Part shown: positions 54,581-63,558 of the stretch, piece after piece
Layout: each line of letters starts with the position of its first letter
Position numbering within the stretch: position 1 is the first letter of the stretch
Assembly (NCBI RefSeq): GCF_900215465.1
Contig: NZ_OBEH01000002.1
Span: forward strand, 308,937-372,936
From: Flagellimonas pacifica
Lineage (GTDB): Bacteria > Bacteroidota > Bacteroidia > Flavobacteriales > Flavobacteriaceae
Reading direction: 5' to 3'
Length of the DNA: 64,000 nucleotides
Program-made: the position numbers and the translations under genes
The notes under the pieces: model-generated
Database searches by the model: none
What the model was told of the DNA's origin: nothing
Seen by the model: the letters and a program-made list of their open reading frames with translations, nothing else

Positions 54581-55411
54581 TTATAGAAAATTTATGGTCA
54601 CGGTATCCCTGTAATTCAACCCAAGTAGGGTAGAGGCACCACCAACAGTGTTCAAATCACTTTTATAGATTGCAAGCTCAATATACCCTGTGGAATTAAA
54701 GAGTGCTAGAGCATCCCCAGGCCCTCTGCGCTGTCCTTTTTCCAAATTAAAATTAATGATGCCGTTATAGCTGTTATGAATCGCTGTTATTTTGTTCGTC
54801 CGGGCAATCACTTCAAAATCACGACCATTGCGATAGGCCTCGAAAAGACTTTTTTGAATATTGGTGATAACGTTGCCATAATTATCAATATATACCACAT
54901 TGCCCGTAATGGTCTTTCCATTATTGGAAATACGGGGTTCAAATTCACGAAGCTCCTTCAAAGCATCAAAAGATTTGCCAATTACTTCCAAAGTTCCTCC
55001 TCTTGAAATATGGCAGGCTACCTGCACAAACACATCCAAAACTGGAAATGAACTTGGACGAATATCTGGAATACTTATTTCTACAATTTTTTCAGGTTTT
55101 ATTTCTGAAGTGATTAATGAAATAACCCCATTGTTGGCACTTACAAAATAATGCCCATCCACTTGAACAGCAATATGCCGATTTTCCGGTGATTCTTCGG
55201 AGTCTACACCTACAATATGTACAGAGCCCTGCGGAAAAGAGCGGTATGCATTTTTAAGAATATAGGCACACTCTTGAATGTTGAACGGGTTTATCTCATG
55301 AGAAATATCAACAATGTTGACATCGGGCAAGTTATTGAGAATAGTCCCTTTTATTGCACCAACAAAGTGATCCTTATGCCCAAAATCAGTAGTTAAGGTT
55401 ATTATTGCCAT
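54581..55411 (-). CDS. SAM hydroxide adenosyltransferase (DUF62 family)
   Basis: A protein of 276 residues. ITLTTDFGHKDHFVGAIKGTIL at the start holds the conserved Asp of the SAM site; DISHEINPFNIQ, VVDPGVG-like VHIVGVDSEESPENR, and NGVISLI follow. The C-terminal beta-barrel has GNVVYIDNYGNVITN. The family hydrolyses SAM to adenosine and methionine with hydroxide, as opposed to the chlorinase/fluorinase branch. It is the first gene of the operon with the ABM protein, gldF and gldG, which is a conserved neighbourhood in Flavobacteriia as I recall it. Confidence 0.92.
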   Translation of the reverse strand: MAIITLTTDFGHKDHFVGAIKGTILNNLPDVNIVDISHEINPFNIQECAYILKNAYRSFPQGSVHIVGVDSEESPENRHIAVQVDGHYFVSANNGVISLITSEIKPEKIVEISIPDIRPSSFPVLDVFVQVACHISRGGTLEVIGKSFDALKELREFEPRISNNGKTITGNVVYIDNYGNVITNIQKSLFEAYRNGRDFEVIARTNKITAIHNSYNGIINFNLEKGQRRGPGDALALFNSTGYIELAIYKSDLNTVGGASTLLGLNYRDTVTINFL

Positions 55412-55456
55412 GCAATACTGTTGATATGTTTTTCCCGGTTCAAATCGTTTTTTGGT

Positions 55457-55464
55457 TAAGTTTG
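55457..55464 (+). promoter_or_regulatory. Candidate -7 element for the PhoH gene
   Basis: TAAGTTTG is an exact TAnnTTTG match in the 121-bp divergent gap. No TTG -33 box is at the expected distance. It would give a leader of about 62 nt before the TTG start at 55533. Confidence 0.4.
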
Positions 55465-55532
55465 TGGGGTAAAATTAAGTAAAAAGAAAGAATAAAAATT
55501 CTTCAAAATAACCTTTAAACATCCCATTTTTA

Positions 55533-56486
55533 TTGAACGAACTTATTATTGAACTCACGGAGATAAGCCCACAGGAATTCTTTGGGCAGCAGAATGAGAA
55601 TATTGAGCTACTGAAAAAGTACTTCCCCAAGCTAAAAATTGTGGCCCGCGGCAGCAAAATTAAAGTATACGGAGATGAAGCGTTGCTGGAGGAGTTTGAT
55701 AGGCGTTTTGATATGCTTACGGCCCATTTTGCCAAATACAACAAGCTGGATGAAAACTCAATAGAGCGGGTATTAACCAGTAATGGCCAAGAAGATTACA
55801 GTTCATCCAAAAGTAGTGGTGAGGTTTTGGTACATGGGGTTAGTGGAAGGTTGATAAAGGCCCAAACTGCAAACCAGAGAAGGTTGGTGGACGCATGTAA
55901 AAAAGACGATATGGTTTTCGCTATTGGTCCCGCTGGAACTGGAAAAACCTATACTGGAGTTGCTTTGGCGGTAAAAGCTTTGAAAGAAAAACAGGTGCGA
56001 CGGATTATTTTGACCCGTCCCGCAGTGGAGGCAGGCGAAAATTTAGGATTTCTTCCAGGTGATTTAAAAGAAAAGTTGGATCCCTATATGCAACCGTTGT
56101 ACGACGCACTGCGTGATATGATTGCGCCTGAAAAATTGGAAAAATACATTGAGGATGGTACTATCCAAATTGCGCCAATGGCCTTTATGCGAGGTAGAAC
56201 GCTGGATAATGCCTTTGTAATTTTGGATGAAGCCCAAAACACCACCCATGCCCAAATGAAGATGTTCCTAACCAGAATGGGCAAGAATGCCAAATTCTTG
56301 CTAACCGGTGATCCAGGTCAAATCGATTTGCCACGACGGGTAATCTCTGGACTTAAAGAGGCACTTTTGATTCTTAAAAATGTTCAGGGCATCAGCATAA
56401 TTTATTTAGACGATAAAGATGTGATTCGCCATAAACTGGTCAAAAAAGTTATTGACGCCTATAAAAATATTGAGCACACAAACTAG
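55533..56486 (+). CDS. PhoH-family ATPase
   Basis: A protein of 317 residues, TTG start (the ORF has no ATG that retains the N-terminal KH-like domain). Walker A GPAGTGKT is at residues 132-139; ILTRPAVEAGENLGFLPGD and FVILDEAQNTTHAQMKMFLTRMG (Walker B) follow, then LTGDPGQIDLP. PhoH-like proteins of this length (YbeZ group) are RNA-associated ATPases linked to ribosome maturation through YbeY. The next gene, purC, begins 6 bp downstream. Confidence 0.94.
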   Translation: MNELIIELTEISPQEFFGQQNENIELLKKYFPKLKIVARGSKIKVYGDEALLEEFDRRFDMLTAHFAKYNKLDENSIERVLTSNGQEDYSSSKSSGEVLVHGVSGRLIKAQTANQRRLVDACKKDDMVFAIGPAGTGKTYTGVALAVKALKEKQVRRIILTRPAVEAGENLGFLPGDLKEKLDPYMQPLYDALRDMIAPEKLEKYIEDGTIQIAPMAFMRGRTLDNAFVILDEAQNTTHAQMKMFLTRMGKNAKFLLTGDPGQIDLPRRVISGLKEALLILKNVQGISIIYLDDKDVIRHKLVKKVIDAYKNIEHTN

Positions 56487-56492
56487 CCCAGC

Positions 56493-57449
56493 ATGCCAAA
56501 CACATTGATGGACACCAATTTCCATTTCTCAGGACAGAAATCGGTTTACAAAGGAAAAGTAAGGGAAGTTTATACCCTGGAAAATGATATTTTGTTGATG
56601 ATTGCCACGGATCGTCTTTCAGCCTTTGATGTGGTAATGCCCAAAGGAATTCCCTATAAAGGACAAATTCTAAACCAGATTGCCACCAAAATGATGAAGG
56701 CCACGGAGGATATTGTTCCCAATTGGCTTATGGCCACTCCAGATGCAAATGTTGCAGTGGGTAAAGCTTGTAAACCTTTTAAGGTTGAGATGGTGATTAG
56801 AGGTTATATGTCTGGACATGCCGCTCGCGAATACAGCGCTGGAAAACGCATTTTATGTGGGGAACCTATGCCAGAGGGTATCAAAGAGAATGACAAATTT
56901 CCAGACCCCATCATTACACCAGCCACTAAAGCGGAACAAGGTGACCATGATGAGGATATCTCCAAAGCGGAAATCCTGGAACGGGGAATTGTTTCAGCTG
57001 AGGATTATGCCGTTTTAGAAAAATATACAAAGGCCTTATTCCAAAGAGGAACAGAATTGGCAGCCAAAAGAGGATTGATTCTTGTGGATACCAAATATGA
57101 GTTTGGAAAGACTAAGGATGGGGAAATTGTGTTGATTGATGAAATCCATACACCGGATTCATCCCGATATTTTTATGCTGAGGGATATGAACAACGTCAG
57201 GCAAAAGGTGAGGCTCAAAAACAACTCTCCAAGGAATTTGTACGTCAATGGCTTATTTCAAATGGTTTTCAAGGATTGGAAGGCCAAACACTACCAGAAA
57301 TGAGTGATGAATACATCGAATCGGTTTCAGAACGTTATATTGAGTTATACGAAAGTATTACGGGAGAAGCTTTCGAGAAGGCTAATGTTTCCAACATTCA
57401 AGAGCGTATTGGACAAAACGTTTCTAACTACTTGAATACTATTCAGTAA
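56493..57449 (+). CDS. purC: Phosphoribosylaminoimidazole-succinocarboxamide synthase
   Basis: A protein of 318 residues, the longer Bacteroidota/eukaryote-like SAICAR synthetase form. [14 protein letters not shown] (substrate and ATP lid), [53 protein letters not shown], and [31 protein letters not shown] are all present. It joins aspartate to CAIR using ATP in purine synthesis. The ATG at 56493 is used; an ATG at 56508 is possible. It is probably cotranscribed with the PhoH gene. Confidence 0.97.
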   Translation: MPNTLMDTNFHFSGQKSVYKGKVREVYTLENDILLMIATDRLSAFDVVMPKGIPYKGQILNQIATKMMKATEDIVPNWLMATPDANVAVGKACKPFKVEMVIRGYMSGHAAREYSAGKRILCGEPMPEGIKENDKFPDPIITPATKAEQGDHDEDISKAEILERGIVSAEDYAVLEKYTKALFQRGTELAAKRGLILVDTKYEFGKTKDGEIVLIDEIHTPDSSRYFYAEGYEQRQAKGEAQKQLSKEFVRQWLISNGFQGLEGQTLPEMSDEYIESVSERYIELYESITGEAFEKANVSNIQERIGQNVSNYLNTIQ

Positions 57450-57543
57450 ATATCAATTTTAGAGGGATTTTTGTGGGAGCCTGTAGTTTATGACCGACAG
57501 TTGCTTCAGATTTCATATATTTCAAGAATAAACCAACCTTGGA

Positions 57544-57798
57544 ATGGACGCTTCGCAACGCAAAAAATATTGGCGAGAGAATTTAAGATATCTCGCTATT
57601 CTACTCATAATCTGGTTTTTGGTCTCATATGGATTCGGAATTCTTCTCGTAGATGAATTGAACACCATACGCTTAGGGGGCTTTAAACTAGGTTTTTGGT
57701 TTGCCCAACAAGGCTCAATTTATGTTTTTGTGCTCCTTATTTTCATTTATGTGCGCTTAATGAACAAGTTGGATAAAAAATACAAGGTAAACGAATAA
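57544..57798 (+). CDS. DUF4212 small subunit of a sodium/solute symporter
   Basis: A protein of 84 residues with two transmembrane helices (about 16-34 and 56-76). YWRENLRYLAILLIIWFLVSYGFGI is the DUF4212 signature. Members are always encoded before a large VC_2705-type sodium:solute symporter, as here, 3 bp upstream. It is likely an accessory subunit of acetate/carboxylate uptake. Confidence 0.9.
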   Translation: MDASQRKKYWRENLRYLAILLIIWFLVSYGFGILLVDELNTIRLGGFKLGFWFAQQGSIYVFVLLIFIYVRLMNKLDKKYKVNE

Positions 57799-57801
57799 GC
57801 T

Positions 57802-59577
57802 ATGGAAATTCAAACTTGGACGTTTATCATCGTCGGAATCACTTTTGCATTATATATTGGAATTGCTATTTGGTCCAGGGCCAGTTCAACAAAAGAATTT
57901 TACGTTGCTGGGGGAGGAGTTTCTCCATTGGCCAATGGGTTGGCCACAGCTGCCGATTGGATGTCAGCAGCATCTTTTTTAGGGATGGCGGGAATCATCG
58001 CCTTTTCAGGTTATGATGGTTCTGTATATCTCATGGGTTGGACAGGAGGCTATGTGCTGTTGGCCCTTTTACTTGCTCCTTACCTGCGAAAGTTTGGAAA
58101 ATTTACGGTACCTGATTTTATAGGAGATAGGTATTATAGCAATGTGGCACGAACAGTTGCCGTGATTGCTGCTCTTTTTGTGTCCTTTACTTATGTTGCC
58201 GGACAAATGAGAGGTGTTGGAGTGGTTTTTTCACGATTTCTTGATGTTGAGGTGAATACAGGGGTTTATATTGGAATGGCAGTGGTGTTGTTCTATGCCT
58301 TTTTGGGCGGTATGAAGGGAATTACCTATACCCAAGTGGCACAATATTGCGTACTTATTTTTGCATTTATGGTTCCTGCCATTTTTATTTCGATAATGGC
58401 TACGGGTAACCCAATTCCGCAACTAGGTTTTGGTTCAGCCGGTGAAGATGGAGTGTTTCTATTGGATAAACTGGATGGATTAATGACTGAACTAGGTTTT
58501 ACAGCTTATACTGACGGTACCAAATCAACAACTGATGTCTTTTTTATCACAGCAGCCTTGATGTTGGGTACCGCTGGCTTGCCTCATGTTATCATCCGTT
58601 TCTTTACTGTACCTAAGGTAAGGGATGCCAGAAAGTCGGCAGGGTATGCACTGTTGTTTATTGCCATTTTGTATACAACTGCTCCCGCAATTGCTGTTTT
58701 TGCACGTACCAATTTGATGGAAACGGTTGAGGATACACCATATCAAGAAATTCCATCTTGGTTTACCAAATGGGAAGATACAGGACTTATCGCCTGGACC
58801 GATAAAAATGGAGATGGAAAAATCCAATACCTACCTGGTTCAGCAATAGAGGGTAAAAAGCCAATGTTTGTTCAGGGAAAAGGAACGCATGGGCAACGAA
58901 AAATATCTAATGCTAGTAATACTGCCAATGAACTGTATGTGGATCGTGATATTACCGTATTGGCAAATCCGGAAATTGCTGGTTTGCCCAATTGGATCAT
59001 TGCTTTGGTGGCTGCTGGCGGATTGGCGGCGGCACTTTCTACTGCGGCTGGGTTACTTTTGGTAATTTCTACTTCCATTTCTCATGATTTGATCAAGAAA
59101 CAATTTGCTCCAGACATTTCGGACAAAAAAGAATTGTTGATTGCTCGCCTTGCGGCAGTTCTTGCAGTTGTGGTAGCCGGATATTTTGGAATCCACCCTC
59201 CTGGTTTTGTAGCTTCAGTAGTGGCCCTGGCTTTTGGTTTGGCAGCATCTTCGTTTTTTCCAGCCATTGTAATGGGTATTTTTAGTAAGCGTATGAATAG
59301 GGAAGGAGCCATTACAGGAATGATTGCTGGGTTGGTCATAACCACATACTATATTGCACGTTTTAAATTGGGGTGGATTGGAGATTCGGAAACCAGTACT
59401 GCAAATGATTGGTGGTTTGGAATTTCCCCGGAGGGTTTTGGAACCGTGGGAATGTTGGTCAATTTTGCCATAGCACTAGTGGTATCAAGATTTTATGCTG
59501 CTCCGCCTGAATCCGTTCAGGAAATTGTGGAGAACATAAGAATTCCCAGTGGAGCAGGTGAAGCTATTGAGCATTGA
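57802..59577 (+). CDS. Sodium:solute symporter (acetate/carboxylate, VC_2705 type)
   Basis: A protein of 591 residues with about 13 transmembrane helices. SSF features: STKEFYVAGGGVSPLANGLATAADWMSAASFLGMAG, GYVLLALLLAPYLRKFGKFTVPDFIGDRYYS, and VAAGGLAAALSTAAGLLLVISTSISHDL. An extramembrane insert of about 80 residues near 310-390 is present, as is usual for this subfamily. It imports a short carboxylate with sodium. The DUF4212 gene just before it and acs 170 bp after it make acetate the likeliest substrate. Confidence 0.93.
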   Translation: MEIQTWTFIIVGITFALYIGIAIWSRASSTKEFYVAGGGVSPLANGLATAADWMSAASFLGMAGIIAFSGYDGSVYLMGWTGGYVLLALLLAPYLRKFGKFTVPDFIGDRYYSNVARTVAVIAALFVSFTYVAGQMRGVGVVFSRFLDVEVNTGVYIGMAVVLFYAFLGGMKGITYTQVAQYCVLIFAFMVPAIFISIMATGNPIPQLGFGSAGEDGVFLLDKLDGLMTELGFTAYTDGTKSTTDVFFITAALMLGTAGLPHVIIRFFTVPKVRDARKSAGYALLFIAILYTTAPAIAVFARTNLMETVEDTPYQEIPSWFTKWEDTGLIAWTDKNGDGKIQYLPGSAIEGKKPMFVQGKGTHGQRKISNASNTANELYVDRDITVLANPEIAGLPNWIIALVAAGGLAAALSTAAGLLLVISTSISHDLIKKQFAPDISDKKELLIARLAAVLAVVVAGYFGIHPPGFVASVVALAFGLAASSFFPAIVMGIFSKRMNREGAITGMIAGLVITTYYIARFKLGWIGDSETSTANDWWFGISPEGFGTVGMLVNFAIALVVSRFYAAPPESVQEIVENIRIPSGAGEAIEH

Positions 59578-59746
59578 TTAAAAAAAATAAGATTCTAAAT
59601 TATTTTACACTTTAATTGGCTATTCAGTATTTTTTTGTGCCTCAAAATATGAGATGCGCAATTTTGTTGAGATAAATATGAAGAGGGATCGGGCAGTATA
59701 ACATTTTTGCTATTTTTAGTTCTTCGTAAATTTTGGAGCAAAGACC

Positions 59747-61654
59747 ATGAGCAACTACCACATTAAACATTTAGAAGAGTACTTTCAGGTATATCGAAAA
59801 TCAGTTAGAAATCCTGAAGCATTTTGGGAAGAAATTGCAGAAGAACATTTTGTTTGGCGTAAACGTTGGGAAAATGTATTGGAATGGGATTTCTCAAAGC
59901 CCGAAGTAAAATGGTTTAATGGAGCCAAGCTCAACATTACAGAAAACTGTATTGATAGACATTTACATATCCGAAGGGATAAGACTGCTATTCTTTTTGA
60001 ACCTAATAACCCAGACGAGGAAGCTGAACATATTACCTATAAACAGCTTCATGAACGTGTGTGCAAATTTGCCAATGTCTTAAAAGACAATGGGATTAAG
60101 AAAGGAGATAGGGTAGTGATTTATTTGCCCATGATTCCAGAACTTGCTATTTCAGTTTTAGCCTGTGCCAGGATTGGTGCTGTCCATTCTGTGGTTTTTG
60201 CAGGGTTTTCATCCACAGCTTTGGCTACACGGGTTAATGATTGTGAAGCAAAAATGGTGTTAACCTCGGATGGTTCTTACAGAGGGGGAAAGACCATTGA
60301 TTTAAAAGGAATTGTGGATGATGCATTGGACCAGTGTCCTGGAGTTGAAACTGTTTTGGTGGCTAAACGAACCAAAGCTGATATTTATATGAAAAGTGGT
60401 CGTGATCATTGGTTACAGCCACTATTGGACAAAGCTTATGCGGATTGTGCTCCTGAAATTATGGATGCTGAAGACCCGTTATTTATTTTGTATACCTCTG
60501 GATCTACTGGTAGACCTAAAGGGATGATGCACACTACTGCTGGTTACATGGTGTATACAGCATTTACATTTAAAAATGTGTTCCAATATCGTGAAGATGA
60601 TGTGTACTGGTGTACTGCCGATATAGGTTGGATTACAGGTCACTCTTATATTGTCTATGGACCATTGGCTAACGGAGCTACTACGGTAATGTTTGAAGGT
60701 GTACCTTCTTATCCTGATTTTGGAAGGTTTTGGGAAATAGTAGAAAAGCATAAAGTCACCCAATTTTATACAGCGCCAACAGCGATAAGAGCATTGGCCA
60801 AAGAAAATTTAGACTTTGTTACAAAGCATGACCTTTCTAGCTTAAAAGTATTGGGAACTGTTGGCGAACCAATTAATGAAGAAGCATGGCACTGGTACAA
60901 TGATCATGTTGGAGAAAAGAAATGCCCAATTGTAGATACTTGGTGGCAAACAGAAACAGGAGGAATATTGATTTCCCCTGTACCTTTCTCAACACCTACC
61001 AAACCTACCTATGCCACTTTGCCAATGCCTGGTGTACAACCCGCATTGATGGATGAAAATGGAAATGAAATTCATGGCAACCAAGTGGATGGTAGACTTT
61101 GTATAAAATTCCCATGGCCATCTATGGCCCGAACCATTTGGGGAGACCACCAACGCTATAAGGATACCTATTTTTCTGCTTTTGAGGGAAAATATTTTAC
61201 CGGTGATGGCGCACTCCGTGATGAGGTGGGGTATTATCGTATTACTGGAAGGGTAGATGATGTAATAATAGTTTCCGGACATAATTTGGGTACTGCACCT
61301 ATTGAAGATGCTATTAATGAACATCCAGCGGTGGCAGAATCGGCAATAGTTGGTTTTCCACATGATATAAAAGGCAATGCACTTTATGGATATGTAATCT
61401 TAAAAGAAACTGGTGAATCAAGGGATCGTGACAATTTGAAAAAGGAAATCAACCAGATGATTACAGAACATATTGGGCCAATAGCCAAATTGAACAAGAT
61501 TCAATTTGTACCCGGACTTCCCAAAACCCGAAGCGGAAAAATCATGCGTCGTATCCTTAGAAAAATAGCTTCAAAGGATACTAGTAATCTTGGAGATATT
61601 TCAACCTTGTTAAATCCAGAGGTAGTGGAAAAGATTATGGAAGAGAGTTTATAA
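59747..61654 (+). CDS. acs: Acetate--CoA ligase
   Basis: A protein of 635 residues, full length for Acs. Motifs: YTSGSTGRPKG (249-259), WWQTETGGILISP, YFTGDGALRDEVGYYRITGRVDDVI, and KTRSGKIMRR with the acetylatable Lys598. It activates acetate (and perhaps propionate) to the acyl-CoA through an acyl-adenylate. The uptake pair just upstream supports acetate use. The 169-bp gap before it contains no confident promoter, but CATTTTTG at 59702-59709 is a one-mismatch -7 element. Confidence 0.97.
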   Translation: MSNYHIKHLEEYFQVYRKSVRNPEAFWEEIAEEHFVWRKRWENVLEWDFSKPEVKWFNGAKLNITENCIDRHLHIRRDKTAILFEPNNPDEEAEHITYKQLHERVCKFANVLKDNGIKKGDRVVIYLPMIPELAISVLACARIGAVHSVVFAGFSSTALATRVNDCEAKMVLTSDGSYRGGKTIDLKGIVDDALDQCPGVETVLVAKRTKADIYMKSGRDHWLQPLLDKAYADCAPEIMDAEDPLFILYTSGSTGRPKGMMHTTAGYMVYTAFTFKNVFQYREDDVYWCTADIGWITGHSYIVYGPLANGATTVMFEGVPSYPDFGRFWEIVEKHKVTQFYTAPTAIRALAKENLDFVTKHDLSSLKVLGTVGEPINEEAWHWYNDHVGEKKCPIVDTWWQTETGGILISPVPFSTPTKPTYATLPMPGVQPALMDENGNEIHGNQVDGRLCIKFPWPSMARTIWGDHQRYKDTYFSAFEGKYFTGDGALRDEVGYYRITGRVDDVIIVSGHNLGTAPIEDAINEHPAVAESAIVGFPHDIKGNALYGYVILKETGESRDRDNLKKEINQMITEHIGPIAKLNKIQFVPGLPKTRSGKIMRRILRKIASKDTSNLGDISTLLNPEVVEKIMEESL

Positions 61655-61838
61655 ACTCTTTTGATGAAATTCAGTAATCCAGTAATTCCGTTTCTATTTT
61701 TCGGAGCTTGAAAAACAGTTAGTTTTTTAAAAGGATTAATTACCTGAGGTTTTACGCGGATTGTTATAAAACTGATAAGTTCATAAATATTTTTTGAACA
61801 TATCTGGTAACCGAATACTAGTACATTCTAAAATTGAT

Positions 61839-62357
61839 TCACTCCAATCTTTGAATAAATACAGTAACTTCCAAATAATCTTTTCTTGAACGGTAGTTCT
61901 TCTGCTTTGTAAAATCTAAATGTGTAATCTGACCAAAGCTGTATTGTTGTTCAAGAGTATGGATGAGCCTTATCAATGAGGTAAAAGGTCCCCGTAATGT
62001 AAAATTGTATGTTTTGGTCAATGTTCCATTTATTTCAGAAACATGTGGAGGGTTAAAGTCAATGACCTTTAGGTCATTTTTTGCAACTTCATGATTTACC
62101 ATGCGTAACAAATCATTTTCCAATGATGTATTGTTGAGATTTAACTGCTGCAGCAACGAGTCCAAATGGCTCTCTTTTTTAGATAACAAGGCTAATTGTT
62201 GAGGAACATTCCTAAATAATTGTTCCTCTTGGCTCAACCTTTGGTACTCTTTTCGTAGAATCAATGTTTTGGAAATGGCCAGCTTATAGCAAAGGAATAT
62301 TGCAAGAGAAAAACCGAATAGTAACAAAGTGTTTTTATTTTTAAGGCTTTTCCACAT
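61839..62357 (-). CDS. PilO/GspM-like protein
   Basis: A protein of 172 residues: a short cytoplasmic start, one transmembrane helix (about 11-30), a coiled-coil (about 32-85, KEYQRLSQEEQLFRN onwards), and a small ferredoxin-like domain (FTLRGPFTSLIRLIHTLEQQ, near the C-terminus). This architecture is that of PilO/GspM. The sequence is diverged and the family call rests on the layout and its neighbours. It overlaps the upstream PilN/GspL-like gene by 17 bases and would act in the inner-membrane platform of a pilus or secretion machine. Confidence 0.7.
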   Translation of the reverse strand: MWKSLKNKNTLLLFGFSLAIFLCYKLAISKTLILRKEYQRLSQEEQLFRNVPQQLALLSKKESHLDSLLQQLNLNNTSLENDLLRMVNHEVAKNDLKVIDFNPPHVSEINGTLTKTYNFTLRGPFTSLIRLIHTLEQQYSFGQITHLDFTKQKNYRSRKDYLEVTVFIQRLE

Positions 62358-63558
62358 AAATCTTTATTTTAAAGATTGAACTACTTGAGTTTTTATAATC
62401 ATAATCCATGGTCTCCACGGCTTTAATCCATTCAATACCTTCTAATTTTTGAATCCAATTTGAAAACTCCTCACTTTGCGTACAGGTACCCATAACCAAA
62501 AAACTATTGATGTCCAGTTCAATCGGTTTTGACTCTTGTACAGGTTTTTTAAGCGGCTGGTATTGCATTTCTGTTAATAAAATGTGTTGCGGGATGCTAC
62601 CTGCTATTCTATCCATGTAAAATGATGTTCTCGAATTAGAGGAAGAGAGTACGGCCTCAACTTTTTTTTCTTTTTCCGAAACACGATCTTGAATCAGGGT
62701 AAGGCTTTTTCTGGTCTCATTGTCGAAAGCCAATTTTTCCTGTACGGCTTGGGTTTTGTTGAAATAAGCACTGAAGACCAAAAAATTGACTAACAATACA
62801 AAAAGGACAAAAATTAAGGAAGTACGGAGTGATAGGCTAAAAATCCTATTATTCTTAAACTTAAATAGTAGGCTTTGGGTGAGATGGTCAAAATTTGTTC
62901 TGTCTATCGAAGTGGGAGAGAGGAAGTTTAAAATTCCAGAAAAAGTCAATAAGGCAGAACTGTCTATATTCAATCCATTAATATTGTATGTATGGGAGGT
63001 ATTGTGAGCATCAAATTTTGTTATATGAAAACTATGGTTATCAGTATTACCCAAGGTGATTTTTTTTGTATGGGTATAGATGGTATCCTGATTTATATGC
63101 TCCAAAACCAATTCCAATGAACTTATGCCCAAAGATACCCCCACAACGTTTAGTTTCATATCCATCAATTTGGCTAGGTATTCCTCTACAACCGTATTTT
63201 TTACAATACTCACAACTTGGGATTCTTTAAGATGCGCAATTTGAAAATAAAAGTTTTCAAAGTTAAGCCCCGGGAACAATTGTTCAACTGAAGCCTTACC
63301 CTTAAGCGTAGTACTCGGTTTTCCTATTTTAGTTATAACTCCACTGGCATTGTATACCAAGCAAAGAGGGACAGAAGGCTGGACCACTTTTTGAAGCTGG
63401 GAAAGCGTACCAAATTGATGATGTTCAGAAATAATCAGTTCTTTTTGTTTGATACGAGTTTCTACAAAGTGGAATTTAATAGTACCATCACGTTCAAAGA
63501 TTTCCAGACCTTGGAATACTTTTCCTTTTTCTACGTATGTTCTTAAAGCATCTAGCAC
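62341..63558 (-). CDS. PilN/GspL-like protein with N-terminal actin-like domain
   Basis: A protein of 405 residues. The N-terminal 220 residues look like a diverged PilM/GspL-type actin-like domain (LFPGLNFENFYFQIAHLK, LNVVGVSLGISSLELVLEH). A transmembrane helix follows (about 245-265, FVLFVLLVNFLVFSAYF), then a coiled-coil and a PilN-like ferredoxin domain (IPQHILLTEMQYQPL, LVMGTCTQSEEFSNWIQKLEG). A fused cytoplasmic ASKHA domain plus PilN domain matches GspL. It shares one base with the secretin gene upstream and 17 bases with the PilO-like gene downstream. Confidence 0.7.
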   Translation of the reverse strand: MLDALRTYVEKGKVFQGLEIFERDGTIKFHFVETRIKQKELIISEHHQFGTLSQLQKVVQPSVPLCLVYNASGVITKIGKPSTTLKGKASVEQLFPGLNFENFYFQIAHLKESQVVSIVKNTVVEEYLAKLMDMKLNVVGVSLGISSLELVLEHINQDTIYTHTKKITLGNTDNHSFHITKFDAHNTSHTYNINGLNIDSSALLTFSGILNFLSPTSIDRTNFDHLTQSLLFKFKNNRIFSLSLRTSLIFVLFVLLVNFLVFSAYFNKTQAVQEKLAFDNETRKSLTLIQDRVSEKEKKVEAVLSSSNSRTSFYMDRIAGSIPQHILLTEMQYQPLKKPVQESKPIELDINSFLVMGTCTQSEEFSNWIQKLEGIEWIKAVETMDYDYKNSSSSIFKIKIYVEKP

